DNA of 64,000 nt from Candidatus Saccharimonadota bacterium (GCA_018062785.1 JAGORO010000002.1:30592-94591), one strand, 5' to 3'; positions 8,483 through 17,877 are shown, numbered from the stretch's first letter. Translations and numbers: made by a program. Notes: generated from the sequence alone by a model not told the origin.

Positions 8483-9965
8483 ACCCTCCATATGCTAGCG
8501 CAGCTACCGCAACTACCGCAAGGGCACCGACGTGTAACGAGACTGGCTTTTCGGCTGCACTCGGCATGCTCGATCGCTTGGCCGTCTTTGCAACCTTGCT
8601 TTTCTTTGCTTTTTTTGGCTTCTTGGCTTTGGCAACTTTGGGCTTCTTGGGAGTTGTTGCCTTTGGTTTTTTAGTCGCTACGCCCTTTACCTTTGCACTT
8701 GTGGTGCCTTTGGCCGCCAAGGCAAGCAACGACGTCGTTTTGTCGGTAATGACGTTGGCTAATTCGGGTGTCACAGTATCGGTCCACAGCCACTTTCCGT
8801 CCGACGAACGGGCCCATGCCCATGCCTCCTTGGCGGCACCATATACTTCCGTCTCATCCACGAGTTGCTTGGCTGGATTAAGCAACCGAGCACGTCCCCC
8901 AGAGTTTGATAAGGCAAGCTTCGTATCTGCGTAGCGCAGTACAGTATATGATTCGGCCGGTATAAGCGTATCCGAAGTAATCACAAAACTGTGGACAGAT
9001 GAAGTGCCAGTTTGCAGCTCGTAGCCCCTGAGGTTGAATGGCTCATCATTGGGGTTATATAGTTCAACATACTCGTCACTTTCGTCGCTACTTGGATTGG
9101 GTAGTAGCTCAGTGAAGTAGGGCATGCTTAAGCCGTCATTTGTAGTCGATGTCGTGTCGACGGGTGCTGGGTCGGTTGGCGTAGGACTGTCATGGGAGCC
9201 ATCGCCTGGCCCTGGCTGTTCAGGCTCTGGGGTGGTCTCGACTTCCCAGGTTGCCTTTGGTGACATTTGCGCCGCTACCCACGACTCTAGGAGATTATCT
9301 GCATCAACGTATCGATCTTCTGTATTTGTCATTCGCTGTAATGTCTGAATGCTAGTAGGCGGCATATATACATACTCACGAGATGTCGGCAAAACCCCTA
9401 CTGTAGCCCACACCAAGCGATCGTGTACGATGGTTCTTGAAGTCGATGTAGTCAAAGCCTCTACGGACACAAGCTGTAAAGCACCGCCATCACTCGCCAT
9501 CCCAAGCGAAACCGACAGATCAGATTCGACGCTCCCAGGCGAAAACCCTGCCGTCGAGGCAACAAAATAACTATGAGCGGGCACAACGCCGCTCAATGCA
9601 ATCACTTTAGTAGGAGAACTAGCTACGCCATCGTGAGTATTCCAGCCACCAGCGTCTGCCATACCGGCAACCAAACTTGGGAGCTTGGCTTTAGAAAAAT
9701 ACTGCAACTTCCACTGTGCCTTACCGCCGTTCGCTATGTCGGCCAGATCGATATCATGGCCTGTATCGTTGTATAGCTCTACAAACTCTTCCGAACCACT
9801 GGCCGCCGAGCCAGTCATCACCTCTGTCATGTATACCGTTGGTTGTTCTGCGAAGTCGTACGTTGTGCTTACCGCGGCTACTACTGCCGACGCAGCCGAC
9901 GCGCATAAAAACGTAGCGCATACTAGGCTTGCTCCCACCCGCTGTATCAAAACGCGGACTCTCAT
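8430..9965 (-). CDS. Secreted, membrane-anchored protein with two lamin-tail domains
   Basis: 511 residues. A signal peptide (about residues 8-32, ending ASAVVAA) is followed by a first lamin-tail (LTD) domain with YMTEVMTG and EEFVELYNDT, a Pro/Asp/Thr linker near residues 243-275, a second LTD domain with FTELLPNPS and DEYVELYNPND, a strongly lysine-rich stretch (KKPKATTPKKPK and similar, about 425-470), one transmembrane helix, and a short basic tail. LTD domains are Ig-like folds found in bacterial surface proteins and nucleases. No catalytic domain is present. The basic stretch could bind polyanions such as DNA or the cell wall, which is a guess. The gene overlaps tsaE. Confidence 0.8.
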   Translation of the reverse strand: MRVRVLIQRVGASLVCATFLCASAASAVVAAVSTTYDFAEQPTVYMTEVMTGSAASGSEEFVELYNDTGHDIDLADIANGGKAQWKLQYFSKAKLPSLVAGMADAGGWNTHDGVASSPTKVIALSGVVPAHSYFVASTAGFSPGSVESDLSVSLGMASDGGALQLVSVEALTTSTSRTIVHDRLVWATVGVLPTSREYVYMPPTSIQTLQRMTNTEDRYVDADNLLESWVAAQMSPKATWEVETTPEPEQPGPGDGSHDSPTPTDPAPVDTTSTTNDGLSMPYFTELLPNPSSDESDEYVELYNPNDEPFNLRGYELQTGTSSVHSFVITSDTLIPAESYTVLRYADTKLALSNSGGRARLLNPAKQLVDETEVYGAAKEAWAWARSSDGKWLWTDTVTPELANVITDKTTSLLALAAKGTTSAKVKGVATKKPKATTPKKPKVAKAKKPKKAKKSKVAKTAKRSSMPSAAEKPVSLHVGALAVVAVAALAYGGYEYRKDIANYVAKFRRH

Positions 9966-10068
9966 ATCGATGAATGTATGCTCGAACTAAACGGAACGCA
10001 AGCACTAGCATAAAATTTTTTATTATTTTACAACAAGCGTACCCTGCCAAAACCAAAGCTGTCGAGGC

Positions 10069-10077
10069 TGCTATACT
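10069..10077 (+). promoter_or_regulatory. Extended -10 promoter of the PRC-barrel gene
   Basis: TGCTATACT, an extended -10 box (TG-n-TATACT). It ends 10 bases before the ATG at 10088, so the transcript would begin at or just before the start codon. Confidence 0.5.
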
Positions 10078-10087
10078 ACATAGCAGT

Positions 10088-10603
10088 ATGCTATGTTTGA
10101 GCGAAAGATTACTAAATAGACCGGTTATGAGTCTGCGGACTGGGCAGGCGATCGCTACGACCACCCAAGCCATAATTAACCCAGACAACCTCAAAATCGA
10201 GGGCTTCTACTGCACCGATCGCTTCGACAAGTCAACCCTAGTACTACTGTATCAGGATATTCGTGATGTTGTTGCGCAAGGGATTGTTGTTAACGACCAT
10301 GATGCACTAACAGACCCCAAAGATCTCGTGCGCCTTAAGCACATCTTCGAGATCGACTACGAAGTGATTGGCAAACGGGTCGTTAGTACCTCTGGCACAA
10401 GACTCGGCAAGGTATCGGACTATGCAGTCGAGGCAGAAACAATGTATATTCAAAAACTGTATGTCTCACGGAGTATCCTCAAAGATTTTGCCGGCGGCGG
10501 GCTAGGTATTGCGCGCGATCAAGTCCAAGAAATGACCGATAAAAAAATCATCGTCTCAGATCCACTCGAGAGTGGAACCGTCCAAGCAGGCGCAGTCGCA
10601 TAA
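10088..10603 (+). CDS. PRC-barrel domain protein
   Basis: The protein of 171 residues holds two PRC-barrel-like modules: MSLRTGQAIATT with NLKIEGFY near the N-terminus and KRVVSTSGTRLGKVSDYAVE near the middle. PRC barrels occur in RimM and in photosynthetic reaction centre H subunits, and as free domains that bind proteins or RNA. There is no RimM N-terminal domain, so a generic PRC-barrel protein is called. The upstream frame is open to 9974, but the -10 box lies inside that extension, which fixes the start at 10088. The FBP-like gene follows after six bases. Confidence 0.75.
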   Translation: MLCLSERLLNRPVMSLRTGQAIATTTQAIINPDNLKIEGFYCTDRFDKSTLVLLYQDIRDVVAQGIVVNDHDALTDPKDLVRLKHIFEIDYEVIGKRVVSTSGTRLGKVSDYAVEAETMYIQKLYVSRSILKDFAGGGLGIARDQVQEMTDKKIIVSDPLESGTVQAGAVA

Positions 10604-10609
10604 ACGCCC

Positions 10610-11134
10610 ATGAGAACTCTAACAAATGATGATTTTTTGGAACTAACGCAATATGTACCGATGCTAGGTAAGCTGCGCCGTGAGCTCCGATTCCAGAAAA
10701 GTATCGAAGCTATTGATAGGTGGGACGAAAACGAGCTAGTGGCCATATTTACTCGCAGTGGCAATGAGGGCGTCATGTTTATTTGCACGTCATCTAATGC
10801 CGTTCGTTGCATACCGTTTTTCTTGACAAAGGGGTTCAAAGACTCTACTTCGGGTCGAACCAAACCGGTGATATGTGACTTCTGCAAGACTTGGCAAAGC
10901 GGTCAAAAGGCCGCACGCATCAGCTTTAGACCAAACTATAGATCGCAGGACTCGTTCGCACATATCATCTGTGCCGATATGCGGTGCAGCGACCACGCTA
11001 GGGGCAAATCACCCGAAAGCAACTACTCTAGAACGCAAATTCGTGAAGACATAACACCAGAAGACCGTATACTTCGATTAAACAAATCGCTGGAGAACCT
11101 TACTATACAGTTCGATTCGTACCATAAAAAATAA
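10610..11134 (+). CDS. FBP/FusB-like treble-clef zinc-finger protein
   Basis: 174 residues. The C-terminal half has the treble-clef pattern CDFCKTWQSGQKAARISF and CADMRCSDHARGK, as in the FBP C-terminal domain related to FusB/FusC, which bind elongation factor G and free it from stalled ribosomes. The N-terminal half is helical. The assignment rests on this Cys pattern and the charged spacing. Binding to EF-G in this organism is inferred. It probably shares the transcript of the PRC-barrel gene (six-base gap) and converges on recX. Confidence 0.7.
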   Translation: MRTLTNDDFLELTQYVPMLGKLRRELRFQKSIEAIDRWDENELVAIFTRSGNEGVMFICTSSNAVRCIPFFLTKGFKDSTSGRTKPVICDFCKTWQSGQKAARISFRPNYRSQDSFAHIICADMRCSDHARGKSPESNYSRTQIREDITPEDRILRLNKSLENLTIQFDSYHKK

Positions 11135-11149
11135 CTATCCCACTACGTA

Positions 11150-11761
11150 CTACTCGTCATCTACACGGCGCTGGAAAGCAGATTTTATTTCGCCATAGTC
11201 AAAGCCCTGACGCGCCAAATACGCAATAAGTTTTTGGTCGTCTTGGTAGCGAGTTTGCTTACGTTTTTTGGCGATAAGCTCTTGCAACATGTCGTGCTCG
11301 TCGGTCGGATCATCTACTAGAACCACCCGAACAATCTCGTCCGGAATATGCTTTTGTCGTAGCTCGAGACGTAACTTTTTGGTGCTAGTATTCTTGAGTA
11401 GCCGGCGATTTTCGACCCATTTGCGCGCGAACTCTACGTCATCCACCAACCCCAGTCGCCGCAACTTCGGGAGAACAGTCCTCCCAAAATCATCGGTATA
11501 GCCTTTGCGCCGAAAATAATCCTGTAGCTCACCCTCACTTCGCATTCGCCGAGCAATATACACTAACGTTAAGTTGTATGCCTTATCATCTTGGGATGCC
11601 TTTTTATACGCTGTTAGCTCATCCTTGGAAAGCTCTTGGCCCTGAACTAGTCCACTATCCAACAGCGCATCGGCACTCAAGCTAAACGCATACTTCTCGT
11701 CCACAAACAGACTGTACCTAGTCGGGTTCTTAACCTGTAGCGCAATCGCGGTTATCCTCAT
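11150..11761 (-). CDS. recX: RecX, regulator of RecA
   Basis: Helical protein of 203 residues that modulates RecA filaments. The characteristic repeats are present: YNLTLVYIARRMRSEGELQDYF, RLGLVDDVEFARKWVENR and YQDDQKLIAYLARQGFDYGEIKSAF. The first 50 residues form the extra beta-rich segment common in long RecX proteins. It overlaps the preceding hydrolase gene by four bases and belongs to the recA transcript. Confidence 0.92.
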   Translation of the reverse strand: MRITAIALQVKNPTRYSLFVDEKYAFSLSADALLDSGLVQGQELSKDELTAYKKASQDDKAYNLTLVYIARRMRSEGELQDYFRRKGYTDDFGRTVLPKLRRLGLVDDVEFARKWVENRRLLKNTSTKKLRLELRQKHIPDEIVRVVLVDDPTDEHDMLQELIAKKRKQTRYQDDQKLIAYLARQGFDYGEIKSAFQRRVDDE

Positions 11762-12339
11762 ATCAAAATGTTATCCTCACGTAATTTTTTTATCAGCTCT
11801 GGGAGAGCAGTAACAGTCGACGACTTGCCCAGATGACCAGCATTTGGAATGGAAATGAACGTGCCTCCCAATTTTTTGCACAATACTTTCGCTTCGTTGA
11901 AGTCGCAGTACGGATCATCATCGCCATGCACAAAGTAAAATGCTTTGGCTCCCGACTTTATGTTTTCAATTTCAAATGTTTCCGCAAAAAGTGCATCGAA
12001 CTGACCGCGTACGTACCACGAGGCATTTTTAAGCAAACGTTCGTTTAAAAATGTCCCGACAAATACTGCTGCCTTACTGCGCGGAAACCACGCTTGTTGC
12101 AATAGATGCAGTAACGCAGTTGCTCCCGAAGAATGTCCAATGATCAAATTATCTTCGAAATTCCAACCTGAGTTTTTAAAAAAAGCATCGTATGTTTTTA
12201 GGTTCGGTTTGTCGCAATCGGGTAGCTGCGGAAACCAGACACCATAGCCAACCTGTTCGAGTTGTTTCTTTATCCAATTGGTCCACTGCAACTCTGCAGG
12301 GCTACCATTGGTTCCATGCAAAATCACTGCTTTTGGCAT
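11758..12339 (-). CDS. RBBP9/YdeN-family alpha/beta hydrolase
   Basis: Serine hydrolase-like protein of 193 residues. It has the oxyanion motif ILHGTNGSP, the nucleophile elbow GHSSGA, an acid candidate in HGDDDPYC and the histidine in NAGHLGKSS, in the order expected for an RBBP9/YdeN-type fold. The substrate is unknown. The gene sits between recA (five-base gap) and recX (four-base overlap), so it is transcribed with them. That position is unusual, since recX normally follows recA directly. Confidence 0.85.
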   Translation of the reverse strand: MPKAVILHGTNGSPAELQWTNWIKKQLEQVGYGVWFPQLPDCDKPNLKTYDAFFKNSGWNFEDNLIIGHSSGATALLHLLQQAWFPRSKAAVFVGTFLNERLLKNASWYVRGQFDALFAETFEIENIKSGAKAFYFVHGDDDPYCDFNEAKVLCKKLGGTFISIPNAGHLGKSSTVTALPELIKKLREDNILI

Positions 12340-12344
12340 ATTGC

Positions 12345-13382
12345 TTATTCGCTCTTTGCAGCTTCGCGGACTTTTTTGGCAACTTCTTCTTGTACTTTCG
12401 GATTTTGCTCTAGGTATGCCTTGGCGGCCTCACGGCCTTGGCCAATCTTCTCGTTGCCGTAGCTAAACCACGCACCTGCCTTCTCAACAATATTTCGCTG
12501 AACCGCAAGGTCGAGAATGTCACCCGCCTTACTAATACCTTGGTTGTACATAATATCGAACTCGGCCTCACGGAACGGCGGTGCAATCTTGTTCTTGACC
12601 ACCTTCACCCTTGCACGATTGCCAACAACACTATCCCCAGCCTTGATCTGGCTAATACGACGTATGTCCATGCGTACACTTGCGTAGAATTTGAGTGCGT
12701 TGCCACCAGTGGTGGTTTCTGGATTACCAAACATAACGCCGATCTTCATACGAATTTGGTTAATGAAAATAACGGTCGTTTTGCTGCGATTAATCACACC
12801 GGTAAGTTTTCGGAGTGCCTGACTCATCAAGCGAGCCTGCAAGCCCATGTGGCTATCGCCCATGTCACCCTCGATTTCGGCACGAGGCACAAGTGCTGCA
12901 ACCGAGTCGACTACGATCAGATCGACCGCGTTACTACGAACAAGTGTCTCGACAATCTCGAGTGCCTGCTCGCCGTTATCTGGCTGGCTGAGCAGTAAAT
13001 TCTCTACATCAACGCCTATTCGTTTAGCGTACGCTGGGTCGAGTGCATGCTCAGCATCGATAAATGCAGCCGTACCGCCTGCGCGTTGCACTTCCGCAAT
13101 GGCGTGAAGCGTAAGAGTGGTCTTACCGCTCGATTCCGGACCATAAACTTCCACGATACGGCCTTTTGGAATCCCGCCACCAAGAGCCAAGTCTAGGCTA
13201 ATGCTACCAGTAGGAGTCGTTTCGACGTCCACCTCGTGGGCCTCACCCAACTTCATAATAGAGCCTTTGCCAAATTGCTTTTCGATAGTCTCAAGCGCTA
13301 AGCCAAGAGCTTTTGTCTTGCCACTAGCCTCTCCTGTTTTTATGTTTGTAGTATCTGCATCGGTAGTCTTTGCTTTTGCCAT
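12345..13382 (-). CDS. recA: RecA recombinase
   Basis: ATP-dependent strand-exchange protein of 345 residues. The Walker A motif GPESSGKTT is at residues 81-89. Also present are [10 protein letters not shown] (Walker B), the L1/L2 DNA-binding loops around [17 protein letters not shown] and [19 protein letters not shown], and the [12 protein letters not shown] segment. A lysine-rich N-terminal extension of about 25 residues precedes the core. AAGGAAGG lies before the ATG. No LexA-type box is evident upstream. Confidence 0.98.
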   Translation of the reverse strand: MAKAKTTDADTTNIKTGEASGKTKALGLALETIEKQFGKGSIMKLGEAHEVDVETTPTGSISLDLALGGGIPKGRIVEVYGPESSGKTTLTLHAIAEVQRAGGTAAFIDAEHALDPAYAKRIGVDVENLLLSQPDNGEQALEIVETLVRSNAVDLIVVDSVAALVPRAEIEGDMGDSHMGLQARLMSQALRKLTGVINRSKTTVIFINQIRMKIGVMFGNPETTTGGNALKFYASVRMDIRRISQIKAGDSVVGNRARVKVVKNKIAPPFREAEFDIMYNQGISKAGDILDLAVQRNIVEKAGAWFSYGNEKIGQGREAAKAYLEQNPKVQEEVAKKVREAAKSE

Positions 13383-13484
13383 GATCGCTACCCTTCCTTT
13401 CGTCTACGGACGCCTCGCCGGCGACCTGAATCAAATAATGTTGTACTCCAAACGTTACGCCCCAAAAAATCAAAAAGCAAACTC

Positions 13485-13523
13485 AATCTTCAATCTAAGG
13501 GTTTAACCCTTAGATTGAAGATT
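13485..13523. repeat. Perfect palindrome at the 3' end of the RAYT gene (REP-like or terminator)
   Basis: A 19-base arm beginning AATCTTCAATCTAAGG is followed by one base and its exact reverse complement. It overlaps the transposase stop codon (13522-13524). The inner half-site AATCTAAGGGTT recurs at the other end of the gene (14170-14181). No T-run follows, so it is more likely a REP-type recognition element than a terminator. Confidence 0.65.
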
Positions 13524-14145
13524 AGACTTCATTTCCGTTTGCTAATTCTAGTTTCAAAATGTCTATTAACTCCTTGTTCTGCTCGTAGTCGTGCATAAAT
13601 TCTTCGTATTCTTGAGGGCTTGAAAAGTCATTCATCACTGGGCTTGGGTCGATCCAGTCATCCGTGATGCGCTGTAAATAATACGGCAAACTAGAGTAAT
13701 CGTACGTCTGCCATTCTCGAGGGTTAAGATGAATGTACCTAGATATATGCTGAAAGTACGCATCATCTAAAATTATCGATGCCTTAAAGGTAGACTCATA
13801 CAGTGGCCCCGTGCGTTTATATTTCCTATTGAAGTACATGCTATAGCTTGTCAGAAGGCTTTTCATAAACTCGGTCAGGTCTCTTTGGTTGTGCTGGTAC
13901 ACAAACAAATGCACATGATTCGGCATAAGGCAAAAGGCAATGACATCAACACGATTGTGGTAATTGGGATAGGAGATTCCAGCTGAATTTTTGCTCTCTT
14001 TGAGGGAAAGATATCTACTAAAGAGCTTCAGCATATACTCGTAATCACTTGGTTCACGGAAAATACGAGAGCGATTACCACCACGAAAATATACGTGATA
14101 GTAATGTTCACTTGCGTCATTTTTTATGACATTTCTTCTTGGCAT
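13522..14145 (-). CDS. REP-associated tyrosine transposase (Y1 family, RAYT-like)
   Basis: Single-stranded-DNA HUH transposase of about 207 residues. Visible features are HYYHVYFRGGNRSRIF at the N-terminus, the HUH motif PNHVHLFVYQ, and a C-terminal catalytic tyrosine candidate in HISRYIHLNPREW. RAYTs process REP hairpins and are usually single-copy domesticated elements. The ATG at 14145 is preferred to a TTG at 14160. The gene is flanked on both sides by copies of the same half-palindrome. It sits between recA and pilB, whose operons are otherwise ordinary, which suggests insertion. Confidence 0.85.
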   Translation of the reverse strand: MPRRNVIKNDASEHYYHVYFRGGNRSRIFREPSDYEYMLKLFSRYLSLKESKNSAGISYPNYHNRVDVIAFCLMPNHVHLFVYQHNQRDLTEFMKSLLTSYSMYFNRKYKRTGPLYESTFKASIILDDAYFQHISRYIHLNPREWQTYDYSSLPYYLQRITDDWIDPSPVMNDFSSPQEYEEFMHDYEQNKELIDILKLELANGNEV

Positions 14146-14169
14146 ACTATAGTTATACAATAATATTAG

Positions 14170-14181
14170 AATCTAAGGGTT
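14170..14181. repeat. Half-site copy of the RAYT palindrome
   Basis: AATCTAAGGGTT, identical to the inner arm of the palindrome at 13485-13523 and located just upstream of the transposase start. Confidence 0.5.
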
Positions 14182-14238
14182 AAACCTCACAAAATTACAA
14201 CGGATGAACAAGGGGTATTGCGGTTGTGTTTTTTGAGG

Positions 14239-14244
14239 TATACT
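14239..14244 (+). promoter_or_regulatory. -10 box of the pilB-pilC transcript
   Basis: TATACT ends 10 bases before the pilB ATG (14255), and no ribosome-binding site is visible between them, so the mRNA is probably leaderless. Confidence 0.45.
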
Positions 14245-14254
14245 TTTACCATAT

Positions 14255-16075
14255 ATGCGCGTCTCAGATAACTTGGTGGAGAAGTTGCTGACTGCAACTG
14301 GAAATTTCAGTTACGAACAACTGGTTGGTCTTCGAGAACAAGAAAAAAGCGAGAACCGGCCACTTCAAGATATCGTCGTATCAAATAACATTATGAGCGA
14401 AAAGGAGCTTACGAAGCTCTACGCTAAGGAGATCGATGTGCCCTTTGTGGAAATATCTCCTCGCGATCTCCCAAAAGAAGTACTCGAACTCATTTCTGAA
14501 CGAACCGCCAAGCAATCGCGGGCTATCGCGTTTGAGATAACTGAGGACGGCGTCATCTTGGTCGCTATGGAAGACCCCGATGATGTTCCGGCGATCGGAC
14601 TTCTCCAGAAGCAACTTGATAAGCCAATCCGCGTACATATCGCCACCGCAAGTAACATACAATCAATTCTGGACTTATATGAGGGCGACTCGGTGAGTGT
14701 TTCGACACAAATCGAAAAAGTTGTTGCCATACAAGAAAAGGAAGAAGAGGAGACGGTCGACAAAGCAGAGGTGGCCGAGGACTCTCCAATCGCACAGACC
14801 GTTAACCTTATTATTGACTACGGCGTGAAACACAGTGCGAGCGATATTCACATTGAGCCACGAGAAAACTTCGTACTTATTCGGTACCGCGTAGACGGTA
14901 TTCTGCGCGAAGTAAACAAACTCCCGCGCAAGGTTCTCGGGGCGCTCGTGTCACGTATTAAAATTTTATCGAACCTCAAAATAGATGAGCATCGTGCGCC
15001 CCAAGATGGCCGTTTCAAGATATCGGTCAATAACCATATTTATGCCCTGCGTGTCTCGACCCTACCGATCATTGATGGAGAGAAGGTAGTAATGCGTATT
15101 TTAGATGAATCAAGCCGCCCCGCTACTCTTGAGGAGCTTGGTTACTGGGGCCAATCTCTCGATGCCGTACAGCGTGCTATCGTTCAGCCTCACGGTATGG
15201 TGCTTGTTACCGGTCCGACTGGGTCAGGTAAGTCAACGAGTTTGTTTAGCGTGCTGAGCATGCTAAATACACCGGGGGTAAATATCAGTACTGTCGAAGA
15301 TCCCATAGAATATCACGTCAAAGGCGCAAACCAGACGCAGGTAAATCCTGTTGCCGGCATGACCTTTGCGAGTGGTCTGCGTGCGCTACTCCGCCAGGAC
15401 CCAAATATCATCATGGTAGGAGAAATCCGAGACGGCGAAACAGCAGATCTTGGCGTTCAGGCCGCCCTAACTGGGCACCTCGTTTTTAGCACGCTGCACA
15501 CCAACAATGCAGCAACCTGCCTACCCCGACTCCTTGACATGAATATCGAGCCGTTCCTGATTGCTAGCACCATTCGTATTATCATTGGCCAGCGGCTCGT
15601 TCGACGGCTTTGTCCTGACTGTCGCACCAGCTATACGCCAGAGGTGAGCGAGTTGCAGCATATTGCAAAGGTGTTTGGTATCGGTGCCAACACTCCGATT
15701 GGCAAACTGCATGAACTTGAAAAACTTGCCCTAGAGGGTGGCGTGGGGGCCAAAAACTCAAATAACGCCAACGGCTCCGATGTCACAGTTTTGTCGTCGA
15801 ATGATACTACGATTTCTCAGTTGTGGAGGGCAAATGATGATGGTTGCGAGACCTGCAACCACACTGGATACAAGGGACGGATGGGTATTTACGAGGTGCT
15901 GCCAAACACTGATAAGGTGCAGCAACTGATTGTCACGAACTCAACTAGCGAAAAGATCGAAAAGCAAGCCATCGAAGATGGGATGGTCACCATGCAAATC
16001 GACGGCTTGGTAAAAGCACTGAGAGGTCAAACTACTATAGAAGAAATCTTGCGCGTAACCGCGGAAAGCTCGTAA
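14255..16075 (+). CDS. pilB: PilB, type IV pilus extension ATPase
   Basis: Hexameric ATPase (GspE/PulE family) of 606 residues that drives pilus assembly. An N-terminal MshEN-type domain spans about residues 1-150. The catalytic core follows with DIHIEPRE, Walker A GPTGSGKSTS, the Asp box near STVEDPIEY, Walker B IIMVGEIRDGETAD and the His box LVFSTLHTNNAAT. The zinc site is formed by CPDC and CETC, separated by an insertion of roughly 80 residues rich in Asn and Ser. pilC follows after eight bases. Confidence 0.95.
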   Translation: MRVSDNLVEKLLTATGNFSYEQLVGLREQEKSENRPLQDIVVSNNIMSEKELTKLYAKEIDVPFVEISPRDLPKEVLELISERTAKQSRAIAFEITEDGVILVAMEDPDDVPAIGLLQKQLDKPIRVHIATASNIQSILDLYEGDSVSVSTQIEKVVAIQEKEEEETVDKAEVAEDSPIAQTVNLIIDYGVKHSASDIHIEPRENFVLIRYRVDGILREVNKLPRKVLGALVSRIKILSNLKIDEHRAPQDGRFKISVNNHIYALRVSTLPIIDGEKVVMRILDESSRPATLEELGYWGQSLDAVQRAIVQPHGMVLVTGPTGSGKSTSLFSVLSMLNTPGVNISTVEDPIEYHVKGANQTQVNPVAGMTFASGLRALLRQDPNIIMVGEIRDGETADLGVQAALTGHLVFSTLHTNNAATCLPRLLDMNIEPFLIASTIRIIIGQRLVRRLCPDCRTSYTPEVSELQHIAKVFGIGANTPIGKLHELEKLALEGGVGAKNSNNANGSDVTVLSSNDTTISQLWRANDDGCETCNHTGYKGRMGIYEVLPNTDKVQQLIVTNSTSEKIEKQAIEDGMVTMQIDGLVKALRGQTTIEEILRVTAESS

Positions 16076-16083
16076 GGAATTCG

Positions 16084-17307
16084 ATGGCCATATACACATA
16101 TAAAGCGCTTAAAAAAGATGGCTCAGCCGTTGAAGGAACTATTGAGGCCAGCGATCGCAAAGCTGCACTGACATCGCTCCACCAGCAGGGGGTCCATCCA
16201 CTCGTCGTCGGCGAGCAAAGCAAGCTAAATGGCGGCCTCAATATAGCCCTCTTCAATAAGGTGCCTAGTGCTGACATGGTAGTCTTTACCCGTCAGTTAT
16301 CGACAATGATATCTGCTGGCGTACCGCTCGCACGCGGGCTTACAACTCTTAAAGATACCCCGACATCTAAGTATTTCCAAGAGGTCTTGAGCAAAGTCTG
16401 CAAAGATATCGAATCGGGTACCTCATTGGCCGATGCCTTTGCTAAATTCCCGAATGTATTTGATGATGTGTATGTCAATATGGTCAAAGCTGGTGAAGAG
16501 GGCGGTATTTTGGATGACATCCTTAAACGACTTGCCACTCAGGTTGAGCTTAATGCAAGCATCAAAAAGAAGGTCAAAAGTGCCATGACGTACCCAGTAG
16601 TTATTCTGTCTCTTACTATTGGCGCATTTTTTGGCATTATGTTCATCCTGATGCCAAAGATCAAAAAGATCCTGTTCGACCTCGGAGGACCAGAGGCAAA
16701 GCTACCTGTCTACACCCAGGCCCTTATCGACGCTAGTGAGTTTAGCCGCAAGTACGCCCTCATCCTGATCCCTGCTATGGTTATTATTACTTGGGCGATC
16801 CTCCACTACATACGGACACCAAAGGGAAAATATCAGTACCATGCACTCATGCTGCGTGCTCCTATCGTTAAGGTTATCATTACCAAAGTTGCGATTGCGC
16901 GGTTCTCAAGAACATTTGCTTCCCTAATGTCGGCTGGTGTTGGCGTGCTTGATGCACTTGAGGTTACAGGGGGAGCCATCGGCAATAAAGTAATCGAAAA
17001 AGAGCTTGCGTTTGCAGCTGAACAGGTGAAGAACGGCCGGCAGCTTTCTGATGTTATTGCCGAAAGCAAGCACTTTCCTAAGATCGTGTCCCAGATGTTG
17101 GCGGTCGGCGAAGAAACAGGCACCACCGACACGGTCCTTATTAAGGTAGCCGATTTTTATGAGGAGGAGGTTGCTAACGCAATCGACAGCCTAGCGTCAA
17201 TTATCGAACCGGTGATGATTGTATTTTTGGGCTCAGGAGTTGGGCTTATCGCTGCGAGCGTGATGGGGCCAATCGCGAGCATGGGTAATAACGTCAGTGC
17301 CGACTAG
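16084..17307 (+). CDS. pilC: PilC, type IV pilus platform protein
   Basis: Inner-membrane platform protein of 407 residues (GspF/PilC family). Two T2SSF domains are seen: FTRQLSTMISAGVPLARGL with MVKAGEEGGIL, and ARFSRTFASLMSAGVGVLDAL with MLAVGEETGTTD, with three transmembrane segments between and after them. It has a Shine-Dalgarno-like AAGGA eight bases before the ATG and is co-transcribed with pilB. Confidence 0.95.
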   Translation: MAIYTYKALKKDGSAVEGTIEASDRKAALTSLHQQGVHPLVVGEQSKLNGGLNIALFNKVPSADMVVFTRQLSTMISAGVPLARGLTTLKDTPTSKYFQEVLSKVCKDIESGTSLADAFAKFPNVFDDVYVNMVKAGEEGGILDDILKRLATQVELNASIKKKVKSAMTYPVVILSLTIGAFFGIMFILMPKIKKILFDLGGPEAKLPVYTQALIDASEFSRKYALILIPAMVIITWAILHYIRTPKGKYQYHALMLRAPIVKVIITKVAIARFSRTFASLMSAGVGVLDALEVTGGAIGNKVIEKELAFAAEQVKNGRQLSDVIAESKHFPKIVSQMLAVGEETGTTDTVLIKVADFYEEEVANAIDSLASIIEPVMIVFLGSGVGLIAASVMGPIASMGNNVSAD

Positions 17308-17317
17308 TTATTCTCTA

Positions 17318-17345
17318 TTGACCTGACAGCGGTAATGGTTATAAT
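17318..17345 (+). promoter_or_regulatory. Promoter of the major prepilin gene
   Basis: TTGACC (17318-17323), a 16-base spacer and TATAAT (17340-17345). It is the best full promoter match in the window. Together with a strong AGGAGG site at 17391-17396 it suggests high expression, unlike the leaderless genes nearby. Confidence 0.65.
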
Positions 17346-17406
17346 TAAGCTTATGACGAGCGGTACGTCCGTCGGTAAAGTAATTAAAACAGGAGGGTGG
17401 GCCCCT

Positions 17407-17859
17407 ATGGTTTCATCGCAAAAAAACAAGAGCAAAGGTTTTACTATCGTAGAACTTTTGATCGTAATCATCGTTATTGGTATCTTGGCAACACTAGTTA
17501 TTGCCCTGTTTACCAGTGCAAAAAAGAAGGCTCGTGACAGCCAACGACAAACAGATGTTGTGGCCCTACAAGGCTATATCGAAGGTTTCTACGCCGAGGA
17601 AGGCAAGTACCCAACACTTGCGAATATCAATGACTCTACATGGCGCGGTACACACATGGAAGGCCTAGACCCTGCTGCTCTTGCCGATCCAAAGAACGCA
17701 ACAAGCCAGTCACTTGTTGGAGTAGCAACCGCAAATAGCTACCTATACACAACCACACCTGCTGATTGTGACAATGGTAGTGGCGGCGACTGCACAGGCT
17801 ACTCGTTGACGGCTACCCTTGAGGGTAACCCAGGTACATTTAAGAAGTCTAGCAATTAG
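17407..17859 (+). CDS. Type IV prepilin, probable major pilin
   Basis: 150 residues. The prepilin peptidase site is KSKG|FTIVELLIVIIVIGILATL with Glu at mature position 5, followed by the usual 'KKKARDSQRQTDV' turn after the N-terminal helix. Two cysteines near the end (ADCDNGSGGDC) may form a small loop. The ATG at 17407 is chosen because AGGAGG lies 10 bases upstream. An in-frame start at 17335 would overlap the promoter. It has its own promoter and a strong terminator, as expected for a main structural pilin. Confidence 0.92.
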   Translation: MVSSQKNKSKGFTIVELLIVIIVIGILATLVIALFTSAKKKARDSQRQTDVVALQGYIEGFYAEEGKYPTLANINDSTWRGTHMEGLDPAALADPKNATSQSLVGVATANSYLYTTTPADCDNGSGGDCTGYSLTATLEGNPGTFKKSSN

Positions 17860-17877
17860 CATTTACGCTTTTGCTCC

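Noticed and set aside
13383..13480. LexA/SOS box upstream of recA
   Set aside because: No GAAC-N4-GTTC or CTG-N10-CAG type site was found.
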